Shown here: positions 35,282-44,735 of the stretch, in pieces
How positions within the stretch are numbered: the first letter of the stretch is position 1
Layout of the letters: every line of letters starts with the position of its first letter
NCBI GenBank assembly: GCA_003223515.1
Contig: QHVI01000065.1
Span: 1 to 64,000 of the forward strand
Length of the DNA stretch: 64,000 nucleotides
Direction: 5' to 3'
Source: Candidatus Angelobacter sp. Gp1-AA117
Lineage (GTDB): Bacteria > Acidobacteriota > Terriglobia > Terriglobales > Acidobacteriaceae
Made by a program: the position numbers and the translations under genes
Notes under the pieces: model-generated
Told to the model about the DNA's origin: nothing
Database searches by the model: none
The model's input: the letters and a program-made list of their open reading frames with translations, nothing else

Positions 35282-38146
35282 TCACGAGAACTTGCCCACC
35301 AGGGCAAAGGCCCCCCAGAAATATGGATGAGGGCGCTTTTCCCTTAAGTTCAATATTGCCTGACGCAAAGCCATAGCCTTATTGGGCAAATGGCGGTAAG
35401 AGGCATAGAACTCACGCATGAATTCTGCTGTACTTTCGTCATGTACCTCCCACAGGCTTACCATCAGGGTTTGAGCCCCGGCATAGAGGAGGCCGCGCAC
35501 CAGCCCGATCAGCTCGTCTCCGCCGATGACCACGTTCATCCCCGTGCCACAGCCGCTCAGGGTCACCAGTTCAGCCTGCAATTGCAACTGATACAGGTCA
35601 AAAAGGCTGAGCAGGGAATTACCCAGCCGTATGGAAGAAAACATCGGGTTGTCCTGGCGAAAATACCCATGGGTGGCAATGTGAATAAAACGGCTTTGCG
35701 GGCCATAAGCGCGCAATTGCTCTTCGCTGGCCTGATCGCCAATGAAAAGCCGCGCGTTCCCCAGGGCCGCTGCCACATACTCGGCTTCTTCGCGAATGTG
35801 AGGAGCGCGCTGGTCCGGGATGGCCAGCACCAGGGCCTCACTGCTTTTTGCCGCCGGCTTCTCCTGGCACAGGGCAAAGACTCCAGCGCTGGGTGCGTAG
35901 GAGATTGAAAAATCATCGATGAGTGCCCGGTTTCCGCTCAAGAGCGCATGGAATGGCAGGTAATGCAGGAATGAATGGGGCACGATGATGAGATGAGAGG
36001 CATTCAGGTGTTTGCGGATAGGAGCAATCAGCAGCGTGTTCAGACGCTGGAGGTGCGCAGTCGTGGCTTCGAGCAGCATTTTCTCCAGCGGCTTTATGTA
36101 TTCCTCTCCCAGGCGGAACTTGGCGATTTGCAACTGAAGCAAGCGCAGCTCTTCGCGTACTTCAGCCACTTCTGCCACCGGGAAGATATGAACCTGGTCG
36201 TGGGTCACCAAGCAGGCGTAAAACCAGTTGCGCGCCGAGTAATACTCGAGCAGGATGCCGTCTTTGGGCAGCTTCGATTGTAGTTCTGCCACCGAACGCG
36301 TTTCAGCAACCTGCAGTCCGGCGAGTTCCTGGTCCATGCTCTGGAAGCTGGAGAATGCTTTCATCAGGGCATCTTCAAACTGTCGCCCCTGCTTACGCAG
36401 ATTCTGGATGCGGTTTGCAGAACGATCGCCGGGACTGAGTTCCTCCAACTCGATCTGGTGGTACACCCAGTTCAGTTTCTGCCGCAGGTCACGCAATTGC
36501 GCGGTTGCGGCAGAGTTTTCGGCCTTGCGCGATTGCAGTGTCGAGGTGCGGAAAGCGATCAGGTCGGCAAGGCTCTTTGATTTCGCCTGCTCGATATATT
36601 CAAACGCCCTGGAGTTTCTGGTCTTGCCCTTGTCCACTGCCAGTGAAGTGACCACCAGCCCTTCGTATACTGCCAGCTTGTTTTTCAGGAAGGCAATCTT
36701 CAGTTCTTCGCGTCCCAGGCTGCTGCGCAGTCCTTCGAGTTTCTGAAAGGCATTCTCGTAAGCCTGGCGGGCAAGCTCAATGTTGCCGCTGGCCTCCTCT
36801 GCCTGCCCCAGCATGAAATATGCCTGGTACACCGCAGGAGATTCGATGTGCAGTAAACGGGCAAGGGCAGAACTGCAGTAGCGGCGCGCGTTCCCGGTTT
36901 CTCCAAAACGAAGATCAATCGCCGCCAGCAACAACTCGCAGATGGCTGCTTTGGCGGGCAGCGGTGAAGGATCGAAGTAGCGCAGTGCCGAGGATGCCAG
37001 TTCATGAGCCAGATCATCATCGCCGGTCTCATACAGCACCAGCGCCTTGTAGAGATCGATCAGAGTGGGCCACAGATAGTTCTTTTCCTTCACGAACAGC
37101 TCACGCGCTTCATCAAACAGCTTCAGGGAGAGTTCGTGATTGCCCTGCTGGTTCAGAGCAATGCCAAAGAATGCCTTGGCTTTGGCCGCCTCATACTGCA
37201 ATCCAAGTTCCTGGAAACTTATGGCGGCAGAGCGAGCCATCTCCGCGCCGCCTTCGGTCAGGTTCAGTTCAAGATAGATTTCAGACTGGTCGAGATCACA
37301 AAGTGCGCGATGGTACCGGTCATCCAGTTCTTCGCAAAGAGCGCGCGTCTTATCGTAAAGCTCGATGGCGCGCAGGTATTCACCGCGCTGATAGTAGAGA
37401 TACGCAATGTTGTAATCTACCTCGGCCACCAGCCGGGTAAAGCCGTGCTTTTCGGAAAGTTTGCGGGCCTGCTGGTAAGTGCGTTCCGCACGCTCGAATT
37501 CATTCAGGCTGATATAACAAACGGCCAGATTGCGCAGGATGGCGGCCAGGTCTTCGGCGTCTCCGTGCAGCAGGAATTCCTGGTAGGCCCGCTCATACAT
37601 TTGCGCCGCTTCGTGAAAACGGTCCTGCCGGTAAAACATGATGGCCATGTTGGTATCAAGACGGGCCAGACGCAGCTTGTCACCATGTGCGGCAAAGATG
37701 CTGCGCGCCTTCTCACCGAGTTGATGTGCATAGTCATACTGTCCCTGGTACACCAGGCTATGCAGGGCTCCGTTGATGGTGAGTGCAACTTCCAGATCGG
37801 AGCCGAGACGTTCAAAGATTGCAATGGCCCGGTCATATTCCTGTACCGCTTCAGCGTGTTTCCCGGAGTGGAAGAAAACGTGGCCTGTGGCGCGGGCGCT
37901 TCTTGCGGAAGCAAATTCATCATGCAATTGTGAGGTGATCCAGGCGCCTGCTTCGGCCAGGCGTTGCGCGCGTTGCACGTCCACACGGGTCAGCGAGATG
38001 ACCGCGTCATAGATTTTGTCGAAAGCTTCTTTGCTGCAAAGCTGCGGTTGCCCTTTCAGAAAGTGGGAGCGGTCGTCTTTGCCCGGAATCATGGACAACT
38101 CCGTAATCCATGGCTCCAGCTCTTTTGTGTTCACGGCGGGCGACAT
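35282..38146 (-). CDS. TPR-CHAT protein (caspase-like peptidase domain)
   Basis: 954 residues. About 65-480 are tandem tetratricopeptide repeats (LGSDLEVALTINGALHSLVY, AQMYERAYQEFLLHGDAEDL and many more). A coiled segment follows, then a CHAT domain from about 640 to the end. CHAT is a clan CD caspase-like peptidase fold: the catalytic His is in FIHIATHGY (His826) and the Cys in LVTLSGCGTG (Cys866), with the conserved GLVRGLLYAGAQTLMVSLW after it. Both residues are intact, so the domain should be an active protease. The gene begins immediately after the sigma-factor stop. TPR-CHAT proteins act in bacterial stress, death and antiviral pathways; the substrate here is unknown. Confidence 0.9.
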   Translation of the reverse strand: MSPAVNTKELEPWITELSMIPGKDDRSHFLKGQPQLCSKEAFDKIYDAVISLTRVDVQRAQRLAEAGAWITSQLHDEFASARSARATGHVFFHSGKHAEAVQEYDRAIAIFERLGSDLEVALTINGALHSLVYQGQYDYAHQLGEKARSIFAAHGDKLRLARLDTNMAIMFYRQDRFHEAAQMYERAYQEFLLHGDAEDLAAILRNLAVCYISLNEFERAERTYQQARKLSEKHGFTRLVAEVDYNIAYLYYQRGEYLRAIELYDKTRALCEELDDRYHRALCDLDQSEIYLELNLTEGGAEMARSAAISFQELGLQYEAAKAKAFFGIALNQQGNHELSLKLFDEARELFVKEKNYLWPTLIDLYKALVLYETGDDDLAHELASSALRYFDPSPLPAKAAICELLLAAIDLRFGETGNARRYCSSALARLLHIESPAVYQAYFMLGQAEEASGNIELARQAYENAFQKLEGLRSSLGREELKIAFLKNKLAVYEGLVVTSLAVDKGKTRNSRAFEYIEQAKSKSLADLIAFRTSTLQSRKAENSAATAQLRDLRQKLNWVYHQIELEELSPGDRSANRIQNLRKQGRQFEDALMKAFSSFQSMDQELAGLQVAETRSVAELQSKLPKDGILLEYYSARNWFYACLVTHDQVHIFPVAEVAEVREELRLLQLQIAKFRLGEEYIKPLEKMLLEATTAHLQRLNTLLIAPIRKHLNASHLIIVPHSFLHYLPFHALLSGNRALIDDFSISYAPSAGVFALCQEKPAAKSSEALVLAIPDQRAPHIREEAEYVAAALGNARLFIGDQASEEQLRAYGPQSRFIHIATHGYFRQDNPMFSSIRLGNSLLSLFDLYQLQLQAELVTLSGCGTGMNVVIGGDELIGLVRGLLYAGAQTLMVSLWEVHDESTAEFMREFYASYRHLPNKAMALRQAILNLREKRPHPYFWGAFALVGKFS

Positions 38147-38734
38147 TCAGAAACCCAGCTCCGACAGGATTTTCTGCAGGCGGTTCAGGCAGCGGCCGCG
38201 AATGAATCCAATCGAGCCGGTGGCCAGGCCCAGGCGCTTTGCCAGTTCGTTATAAGGAACCGGAGGCTGCTCGAAAAACAGCATCTTCACCAGTTCCGCG
38301 CAACGTGGCGGCAGCAACTGGACTGCATCTCTCACCATCTGCTCCTGCTGTATTTCCTGCAGAGTGTCTGGAGGAGCGGCGGCAATCTCTTCCGCAACTT
38401 CCTGCTCCATGGCATCCAGTTCCACGTCCTGGCGCCGCTTCTTTATGTGAAAACATTTGTGAGTAGCGACGGTGATCAGCCAGGAGCGCAATGATTCAAC
38501 CTTGCGCAGCTTTTGCAGATTGGTAAAGAGATCGACGCATACTGCCTGGAAGACGTCGGCCGCATCCTCAGGGCTCAGCGTGTATTTGACTGGTATGGAA
38601 TAGATCAGACGCTTGTACTTGTCGACGAGCCGGTTCCAGGCCTGCTCATCGCCGCTCAGGCATTCCTGTACCAGCCGCTCATCTTCAGCAGCAATCGGCG
38701 GAGGTGCAAGCGATATGTCCTGTTCTTTTTCCAT
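38147..38734 (-). CDS. ECF-type RNA polymerase sigma factor
   Basis: 195 residues. Region 2 contains NRLVDKYKRLIYSIPVKY and SPEDAADVFQAVCVDLF with SLRSWLITVATHKC. Region 4 has LLPPRCAELVKMLFFEQPPV with the helix-turn-helix YNELAKRLGLATGSIGFIRG. Regions 1 and 3 are absent, as in ECF factors. The ATG overlaps the stop of the peptide-binding protein gene (TAATG) and the stop abuts the CHAT start, so it is translationally coupled on both sides. It may drive expression of the CHAT/subtilase genes or of unlinked targets. Confidence 0.9.
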   Translation of the reverse strand: MEKEQDISLAPPPIAAEDERLVQECLSGDEQAWNRLVDKYKRLIYSIPVKYTLSPEDAADVFQAVCVDLFTNLQKLRKVESLRSWLITVATHKCFHIKKRRQDVELDAMEQEVAEEIAAAPPDTLQEIQQEQMVRDAVQLLPPRCAELVKMLFFEQPPVPYNELAKRLGLATGSIGFIRGRCLNRLQKILSELGF

Positions 38735-40470
38735 TACTTATTTTTAGCCGGAGTGCGCCAGAACAACTCCTCCACATTCCAAAGAGTGTAATGCTCGAGG
38801 ATGGCGGGCTGAAAGTTACCGAGGTCGTCCTTCGCTGCGACCAAGATGTGAGGGCTGGCCAGTGAGATAAAAGGCAACTGCTGGGCAATGATCTCCTGCA
38901 CGCGGTCATACAGCTTCTTGCGCGCGGGATAAGACAAAGTCACCAACTGCTTTTGCATGAGCTGGTCGATTTCCGCCTGCCATGGAGTAGAGGGTTTGTT
39001 CTCCCCCGAATGCCACACATGCGTCGGCCCATCTGACGCCAGTAAACCAATGTCGGGGTTCGGATCTGCATCGCTTCCACCGAATCCCATCAAGGCCGCT
39101 TCAAAATCATGGCTGTTGAGTACCCGGGCGATCAACGACCCGGAGTTCATTGGCACCACATTCACTTTCATGCCCAGTTGTTTCAGGTCATCCTGCACCA
39201 GGGTGGCCATCTCTACACGCTGTGGATTGCTGGAACTCACCACGATGCTGAATTCCACGGACTGGCCGCCAGTATCCTGCAGGCTGCCATCCGGCTTCCA
39301 GGTAAACCCCGCGTCTTTCAGGTACCGGCGCGCCTGGGCAACATCATGTGGCGGAACAGGAACGGAATAGTTGATCCACTCGTTATTTGCGGGAGTTACA
39401 TGAGTGGCCAGGGGAGCGCCGCGCCCACGATAAACCAGCCGCACGATTCCCCCGCGGTCCACGGCGAAAGATACTGCCCGGCGGAAGCGCACGTCATTGA
39501 ACCATTGCTGTTTGCGGTTGATTGCGGGAAGCTGGCCCTGCGCATCGCTGTTCAAGTTGAAGAACAGGATGTTGTACTCGAGCCCCGGCCCCACATCGAT
39601 GAGCTTGTAACCGTGCGATTGCTGATCTTTCGAGAGCGCAGCAAAATTCTCTCCACTCAGCGTGTTCAGCACCTGCGTGTCTCCGGCCTGAAAGCGGATC
39701 ACCTGGGCGTCTTGTGTAGGAACGGCGAGAAAGGTTAACTCATCGAGATAAGGAAGCTGTTGTCTCCTGGAATCAATCTTCCAGTAATAAGGATTACGTT
39801 CAAGAATGATGCTCGATCCCGGAACAATTTTCTTTACCCTGAAAGGACCCAGCCCAGCCACCTTTTCAGGTGGTGTATTGAGCGTCCATGCCTGCTGCAG
39901 CGTGCCTGCCGCGTAATCCGTTTCCAGAAGATGCCGGGGCAGGATGGCGATGCTGTCGAAAAATCTGTCTCCAACGGCATATGGAGCAGGAAAGGTGAAG
40001 CGCACGGTGAAGTTGTCGAGCTTTTCTACCGAAACCGGTTTTCCGGAGATCGTCAGCAGGTCGCGCTGGGGCGCCCCTACCTTTTCATCGAGGTAAACCT
40101 TGCAGGTGAACATTACATCGTTGGCATCAAAGGGGATACCGTCAGAGAAGCGGAGCCCCTGGCGCAGCTTCAACGTGAACTGCTTTCCATCTCGGGATGC
40201 AGTCCATGACTTCGCCAGGGCGGGCTCAGGTTTCAGGGTAGAGCGATTGATATGAATAAGGTCTGCTGCCGTCCGCCAGATAACGGCCCGCGAGTTCTGG
40301 TCGATGGCGGTGATCGGGTTCAGGGTCTTTGGTTCGGCTGCCAGAGCGATGGCAAGATGCCCGCCCCGTTGCCCCGGTTCAGCCGTGGAATGCATGTAGT
40401 CCTGCGCTGGTAGCAGGACCGGAACGGTCGCGGCGATAAGGATCAGGCAGGTTCTCCGAAAGCTGTTCAT
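38734..40470 (-). CDS. Peptide ABC transporter, substrate-binding protein (SBP_bac_5 / OppA-DppA family)
   Basis: 578 residues with signal peptide (TCLILIAATVPVLLPAQ). The mature protein shows the family 5 pattern: GGHLAIALAAEPKTLNPITA near the start, KQFTLKLRQGLRFSDGIPFD, RFRRAVSFAVDRGGIVRLVY, and near the C-terminus EIIAQQLPFISLASPH. No lipobox is evident, so it is probably a soluble periplasmic protein. It follows the two permeases and is directly coupled to the downstream sigma gene. The ligand is probably an oligopeptide, though nickel, haem or glycans are alternatives in the family. Confidence 0.9.
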   Translation of the reverse strand: MNSFRRTCLILIAATVPVLLPAQDYMHSTAEPGQRGGHLAIALAAEPKTLNPITAIDQNSRAVIWRTAADLIHINRSTLKPEPALAKSWTASRDGKQFTLKLRQGLRFSDGIPFDANDVMFTCKVYLDEKVGAPQRDLLTISGKPVSVEKLDNFTVRFTFPAPYAVGDRFFDSIAILPRHLLETDYAAGTLQQAWTLNTPPEKVAGLGPFRVKKIVPGSSIILERNPYYWKIDSRRQQLPYLDELTFLAVPTQDAQVIRFQAGDTQVLNTLSGENFAALSKDQQSHGYKLIDVGPGLEYNILFFNLNSDAQGQLPAINRKQQWFNDVRFRRAVSFAVDRGGIVRLVYRGRGAPLATHVTPANNEWINYSVPVPPHDVAQARRYLKDAGFTWKPDGSLQDTGGQSVEFSIVVSSSNPQRVEMATLVQDDLKQLGMKVNVVPMNSGSLIARVLNSHDFEAALMGFGGSDADPNPDIGLLASDGPTHVWHSGENKPSTPWQAEIDQLMQKQLVTLSYPARKKLYDRVQEIIAQQLPFISLASPHILVAAKDDLGNFQPAILEHYTLWNVEELFWRTPAKNK

Positions 40471-40556
40471 TTTACAATTTCTTTACAACTGGGCCAGCGG
40501 GCCCATGCCCCAGCCAAACTTCATTAGGCAATGAGTCTGAATTGCTTGTGAAAGTT

Positions 40557-41585
40557 TCAATTGTACCGGAGATGAAGATTATCTAATAATTGATGGTAGG
40601 CAAGGAAGACCGGAATCAGGATCAACCCCGGAACCAGCATCCACCACCGCGCCGTAAGTAATAGATGTTGTTGGGCATAGGCGAGCATGTTGCCCCAACT
40701 GGGTACCGGCTCCCCGATGCCTAAACCGAGAAACGACAGAACTACTTCAGCCAGAATAAAGAGGGGGACGAGCAGGGCAATCTGCGTCAGGATCACCCCG
40801 ACGGCCGACGGAAATATATGTCGCCGTAAGACATATACGCCAGACGCGCCAAACCCCTGCGCCGCCAGCACGAAGTTGCGCTCCCTGGCGCTTAACACGA
40901 CGCCGCGTACCAGCCTTGCCGGACGGCCCCAACCCACCAGGCCAATTACCCCGACTACCAGGAAAAAGGCCGTAGCCGGCTCGATCTGTAGGGGCAGGAA
41001 GGCGCGGATGGCCAGCAGCAGGTAAAACCAAGGGACAGCGATGAAGATTTCCGCCAGCCGCATGATGACATCATCTACCACCTTGCCGTAGTAGCCGGCG
41101 ATCCCGCCCATCAATAAACCTGCTGCTCCTGATAGTAGAGCCGCAAATAGACCTGCAAAGAGTGAGACACGGCCTCCATACAAAGTTCGCGAAAACTGGT
41201 CACGGCCAAAGCCATCTGCTCCGAAGAGATAGATACGCGCCGGTTCGTCTGCGCCGAAAAGATGGATGGTGGCATCGGTCATTCCCAGTAAGCTGTAACG
41301 GTCTCCCCGGACGAAGAGCCGCACGGGAAACATTGCCGACTGGTCTTCTTTATATTCGGTGGAATTCTCAATGTCGCTAACGGATTTGTAGATGAATGGC
41401 CGCCAGTGAAACTTGCCGCCGGCATCGATGAAATGAATTCGGGCCGGGGGAGCAAAAGGTTGATAACGATCCTGCGCATCATAGCTGTACGGCGCAAAGA
41501 ACCCGGCAAACACCACCAGCAAGTGGAGTCCCATCAAAAACCAGATCGCCAATGCAGCGCCTTTAGCTTTCATAATCCTGGTCAA
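40557..41585 (-). CDS. Peptide ABC transporter permease (OppC/DppC type)
   Basis: 342 residues with an N-terminal membrane span, a sizeable extracytoplasmic region (about 40-125, with DRYQPFAPPARIHFIDAGG) and five more spans. The EAA-type loop is GVVLSARERNFVLAAQGFGA, followed by FILAEVVLSFLGLGIGEPVP, the OppC/DppC signature. It belongs to the opp-like operon, separated from the OppB-type gene by a repeat-filled 375-base spacer. Confidence 0.92.
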   Translation of the reverse strand: MTRIMKAKGAALAIWFLMGLHLLVVFAGFFAPYSYDAQDRYQPFAPPARIHFIDAGGKFHWRPFIYKSVSDIENSTEYKEDQSAMFPVRLFVRGDRYSLLGMTDATIHLFGADEPARIYLFGADGFGRDQFSRTLYGGRVSLFAGLFAALLSGAAGLLMGGIAGYYGKVVDDVIMRLAEIFIAVPWFYLLLAIRAFLPLQIEPATAFFLVVGVIGLVGWGRPARLVRGVVLSARERNFVLAAQGFGASGVYVLRRHIFPSAVGVILTQIALLVPLFILAEVVLSFLGLGIGEPVPSWGNMLAYAQQHLLLTARWWMLVPGLILIPVFLAYHQLLDNLHLRYN

Positions 41586-41960
41586 ACGATTTGGAATTCA
41601 CCGCAGAGAACGCAGTATAGCGAAACCACAACCAAAACTTTTTACCACAGCGTGGCGAGCCACAACCAAACGGCTTTAACCGCAGAGAACGCAGAGAGCG
41701 CAGAGGAAGGCAAAAGTAGTTTATGTGTATTTGATCTGGCACTGTTTTTGTTCCCTCAAGATTTTCGGTACGCCAAAGCTGGACTTGGAAGAGGTAAAGC
41801 AGCATGAAAATTCTTCGCAGGAATACAAGAATTTTGGATATAGCAATGCGGAGGGCGCAGAGGACGCAGAGGGAACAAATTCTTTTTACTCGCGTTCCGC
41901 AAACTCTCTTCAATCTTTCTCTGCGTTCTCTGCGCCCTCTGCGGTAAAGATTCGGAAAAC
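41586..41960. repeat. Cluster of GCAGAG-type dispersed repeats inside the opp operon
   Basis: 375 bases between the two permease genes, filled with copies of one dispersed repeat. ACCGCAGAGAACGCAG occurs at 41600-41616 and AACCGCAGAGAACGCAGAGA at 41678-41697, preceded by a GCGTGGCGAGCCACAACCAA module. GCGCAGAGGACGCAGAGG lies at about 41857-41874, and an inverted copy TCTCTGCGTTCTCTGCGCCC at 41918-41937. Opposed copies can fold into a long stem in the operon mRNA. No ORF is credible. Confidence 0.75.
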
Positions 41961-42929
41961 TCATTCCTGCACCCGAATGCGCGGATCGACCGCATAGAGC
42001 AGCAAATCGGCAAACAGATTTCCCACTCCCATCAACAGAATCGACAGCATCGTCGCGCCGATCACCACAAAAAGATCATGGCTGAGAATCGCTTCCACCA
42101 GCAGTGGTCCCATGCCCGGCCAGCTCATCACCACCTCTACCAGTAAAGAAACACTGAGCAAGGCTGCCACGGACAGCCCCAATAAAGTAATGAGCGGATT
42201 GGCGGCTGCCGGAAGCGCGTAACGATAGAGCAGGTCGAACCGGGAAAGTCCGTGGCCTTCAGCGGCCTTCAAATAAGAGGAGTCAAGCACTTCAACCATG
42301 CTGGCGCGCACGTGGCGGATGATTGTAGGCATAGAGCCCAGGACCAGCACGGTCACCGGCAGAACCATGTGCCAGGCCGTATCCACAAGGGTCGCCCACC
42401 AGCCCGAATCAGCGGCGTCATGAGAATTCATTCCACCCACCGGGAAGGCATGAGTACGCAACGCAAATACCAGCACCAGCAGCGCCAGCAGCAGATCGGG
42501 GATTGCCAGCAGCGTGGACGTTCCCGCCGAAAACGCGCGGTCAATCCAGCTACCTTTTCGTGACGCTGCCAATACTCCCAGCGGCAAGGCGATGATCCAC
42601 GATAGAAAGAGCGCTGGCACTGTCAGCAGCAGGGTGTGGAGCATCCTCGGCCAGAGCAGAGAAGAGGCGGGCACGTCATAAACAAAGGAGTAGCCCAGAT
42701 TTCCACGAACAACGGAGCTGATCCACTTCCAATATCTGGTGGGCAGCGGCTGGTCGAGTCCATATTGAGCGCGCATGGCCTGCAGCGTTTCCGGAGAAAT
42801 CTGCGGGTTCAGGCGTGCTTCGCTGAGCACGTCTCCGGGAGCCGCTGCCGATAGCAGAAACATCAGGATGGAAACGCCCAGCAACATGAGCGCGATATTG
42901 CCGGCGCGGCGCAGCAGATAGCGGATCAC
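41961..42929 (-). CDS. Peptide ABC transporter permease (OppB/DppB type)
   Basis: 322 residues with six predicted membrane spans. The N-terminus MIRYLLRRAGNIALMLLGVS and the early RAQYGLDQPLPTRYWKWI are family hallmarks. The EAA loop is VLDSSYLKAAEGHGLSRFDL and LLVEVVMSWPGMGPLLVEAI lies near the end. Its ATG overlaps the stop of the ATPase gene by four bases. With the OppC-type subunit it forms the membrane channel. Confidence 0.93.
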   Translation of the reverse strand: MIRYLLRRAGNIALMLLGVSILMFLLSAAAPGDVLSEARLNPQISPETLQAMRAQYGLDQPLPTRYWKWISSVVRGNLGYSFVYDVPASSLLWPRMLHTLLLTVPALFLSWIIALPLGVLAASRKGSWIDRAFSAGTSTLLAIPDLLLALLVLVFALRTHAFPVGGMNSHDAADSGWWATLVDTAWHMVLPVTVLVLGSMPTIIRHVRASMVEVLDSSYLKAAEGHGLSRFDLLYRYALPAAANPLITLLGLSVAALLSVSLLVEVVMSWPGMGPLLVEAILSHDLFVVIGATMLSILLMGVGNLFADLLLYAVDPRIRVQE

Positions 42930-44536
42930 CGTGCCACCTCGATGCCCGACACATGCAGCCGCCGGCTCGCCTCCAGCAAAGCGCGCGTTTCCGGCTCTGC
43001 GCTTTGCTGCAACAGTAACGGAGTAGAGCTCTCCACGATGCGGCCCTGCTGCATGACCATGATCTTATGCGCAAAGAGCGAAACGAAGTTCAGGTCATGC
43101 GAGATATACAGGTAAGTGAGGCGATGCCGCGTCTGCAATTCCAGCAGCATGCGCACGATTTGTGCCTGCAAAGGAATGTCGAGGCCTGAAAGCGCTTCAT
43201 CAAGGATGAGCAACCGCGGCTGGAGCACCAGCGCGCGGGCAATCGCCAGTCTCTGCCGCTGGCCGCCGCTGAACTGTGTTACCGGACGTCCGCTTGAATC
43301 GGGATCAAGGCCGGTTTCTTTCATCGCATTCAGCACTCGCTCCCGCGTTTCTGAAGCTGTGCCCCAGTGATTGATTTTCAGCGGCTCGGCAATCGCCTGC
43401 TCGGCCGTAAAGCGCGGATTCAACGCGGTGGTGGCATCCTGAAAAAGTAATTGGATTTGCTGGCGTGATCTCTTGGTCAATGTGTGAATGGGCATGCTAT
43501 CAAGAAGAATCTCTCCCGAATCAGGTGATTCAAATCCGGCAATGCAGCGGGCCAGCGTAGATTTTCCGGAGCCTGATCGCCCTACCAGCGCAATTATCGA
43601 TTGTTCATACAGGGCTAAGTCCACGTCTTGCAGGGCATTCACAGTTGCTTTCTGTGAGAAGAAGCGTTTGCGGCGGTAATGTTTGCTGACATGCTGGATT
43701 TCCAGCAGTGGCTTTGGCGTTTCCACGGCGCCGGGATTGGTCAGAGCCAGGGGCACGATGCGCGCCGGAGAGATAAGCTGCTGTACGTAAGAGTCAGATG
43801 TTTGCTGCAACTCATCGAAACGTCCGCTGGCGGCGATTTGTCCACGCTGCATGACTGCAATCCGGTCAGCAAACGAAGCCAGCACCCCGGCATTGTGCGT
43901 AATAAAGAGGATAGAGAGATTCAATTCGCTCTTGAGTCTTTGCAGCAGCGCCAGCACTTCTGCCTGGGTCACCGTATCGAGCGAACTGAGTGGTTCATCG
44001 GCAATCAGAAGCTTCGGGCGGCATACCAGTGCCTGGGCAATGGCAACACGTTGACGCTGGCCTCCGCTGATCTGGCTGGGATACGCTTGTGCGATTTTCT
44101 CCGGCTCATCAAAACCCACCTGGCGCAGCATGGAATGGGTCTTCTCCACTGTGTCAGCTTTGCTGAATGTTCCGTGGGCTTTGAGAACATCCCTGATCTG
44201 CACGCCCACTGGCAAAACCGGATTCAGCGCCAGCGCCGGCTCCTGAAACACCAGCGAGATCTCAGCGCCGCGTAGCTTCCGCAATTCAGCACTCTGGAGT
44301 TTCAGCAGGTTGCGGCTTTCAAAGATCGCTTCACCGGAAATATTCCTGGTATTTGCGGGCAGCAGCCGCAACAGCGCCAGCGCCAGCGAACTTTTCCCGG
44401 AGCCGGACTCCCCCAGAATGCCCACGGTTTCCCCGGCATTGATCTCGAGATTGAGGTCGCGCAGCGCAGGAACAACGGTCCCGTTGCCCGCCAGATAATC
44501 CACACTCAACCCCGCAACCTGCAGCAGTGGCTTCAT
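42926..44536 (-). CDS. Duplicated ATPase subunit of peptide ABC transporter (OppD-OppF fusion)
   Basis: 536 residues comprising two complete ABC ATPase domains. The first has Walker A GESGSGKSSLALAL, signature ISGGQRQRVAIAQAL and Walker B LLIADEPLSSLD. The second has Walker A GRSGSGKSTLARCI, signature FSGGQRQRLAIARAL and Walker B LLILDEALSGLD. Such DppD-DppF or YejF-type fusions are common, so one gene supplies both nucleotide-binding domains. It is the first gene of the minus-strand operon and is coupled to the OppB-type gene by an ATGA overlap. Confidence 0.94.
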   Translation of the reverse strand: MKPLLQVAGLSVDYLAGNGTVVPALRDLNLEINAGETVGILGESGSGKSSLALALLRLLPANTRNISGEAIFESRNLLKLQSAELRKLRGAEISLVFQEPALALNPVLPVGVQIRDVLKAHGTFSKADTVEKTHSMLRQVGFDEPEKIAQAYPSQISGGQRQRVAIAQALVCRPKLLIADEPLSSLDTVTQAEVLALLQRLKSELNLSILFITHNAGVLASFADRIAVMQRGQIAASGRFDELQQTSDSYVQQLISPARIVPLALTNPGAVETPKPLLEIQHVSKHYRRKRFFSQKATVNALQDVDLALYEQSIIALVGRSGSGKSTLARCIAGFESPDSGEILLDSMPIHTLTKRSRQQIQLLFQDATTALNPRFTAEQAIAEPLKINHWGTASETRERVLNAMKETGLDPDSSGRPVTQFSGGQRQRLAIARALVLQPRLLILDEALSGLDIPLQAQIVRMLLELQTRHRLTYLYISHDLNFVSLFAHKIMVMQQGRIVESSTPLLLQQSAEPETRALLEASRRLHVSGIEVAR

Positions 44537-44735
44537 TGAAATGATTAGAGAAACTTTATCCTAGTAGCTTACGTCAAAGATGCCGACAATGAGCATTTTA
44601 AGAATGGCAAGGGAAGCTTAGTTGTTGATCAATGAGCGATGACCCGATGAGCAAGCTCATACAGTATTTTATTTGGAAGGGAATTTTTCAGGGCCACCTA
44701 TATTTTCATTACCAGCGGCCTGTCCCTATATAGAC
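44537..44735. other. Divergent upstream region of opp operon and structured RNA
   Basis: About 200 bases in front of the ATPase gene. It contains GATCAATGAGCGATGACCCGATGAGCAAGC-type short repeats and an A/T-rich tract (CAGTATTTTATTTGG, about 44662-44676). Promoters for the minus operon and the plus-strand RNA must lie here; neither can be fixed by eye. Confidence 0.35.

Noticed and set aside
41600-41945. CRISPR-like array from repeated GCAGAG units
   Set aside because: Units are short, irregularly spaced and partly inverted, and spacers are not of uniform length. No cas gene is present.
42926-44536. Fusion of two ATPases as a possible assembly join
   Set aside because: Both domains are complete and in frame, and duplicated ATPase subunits are common in peptide ABC transporters.
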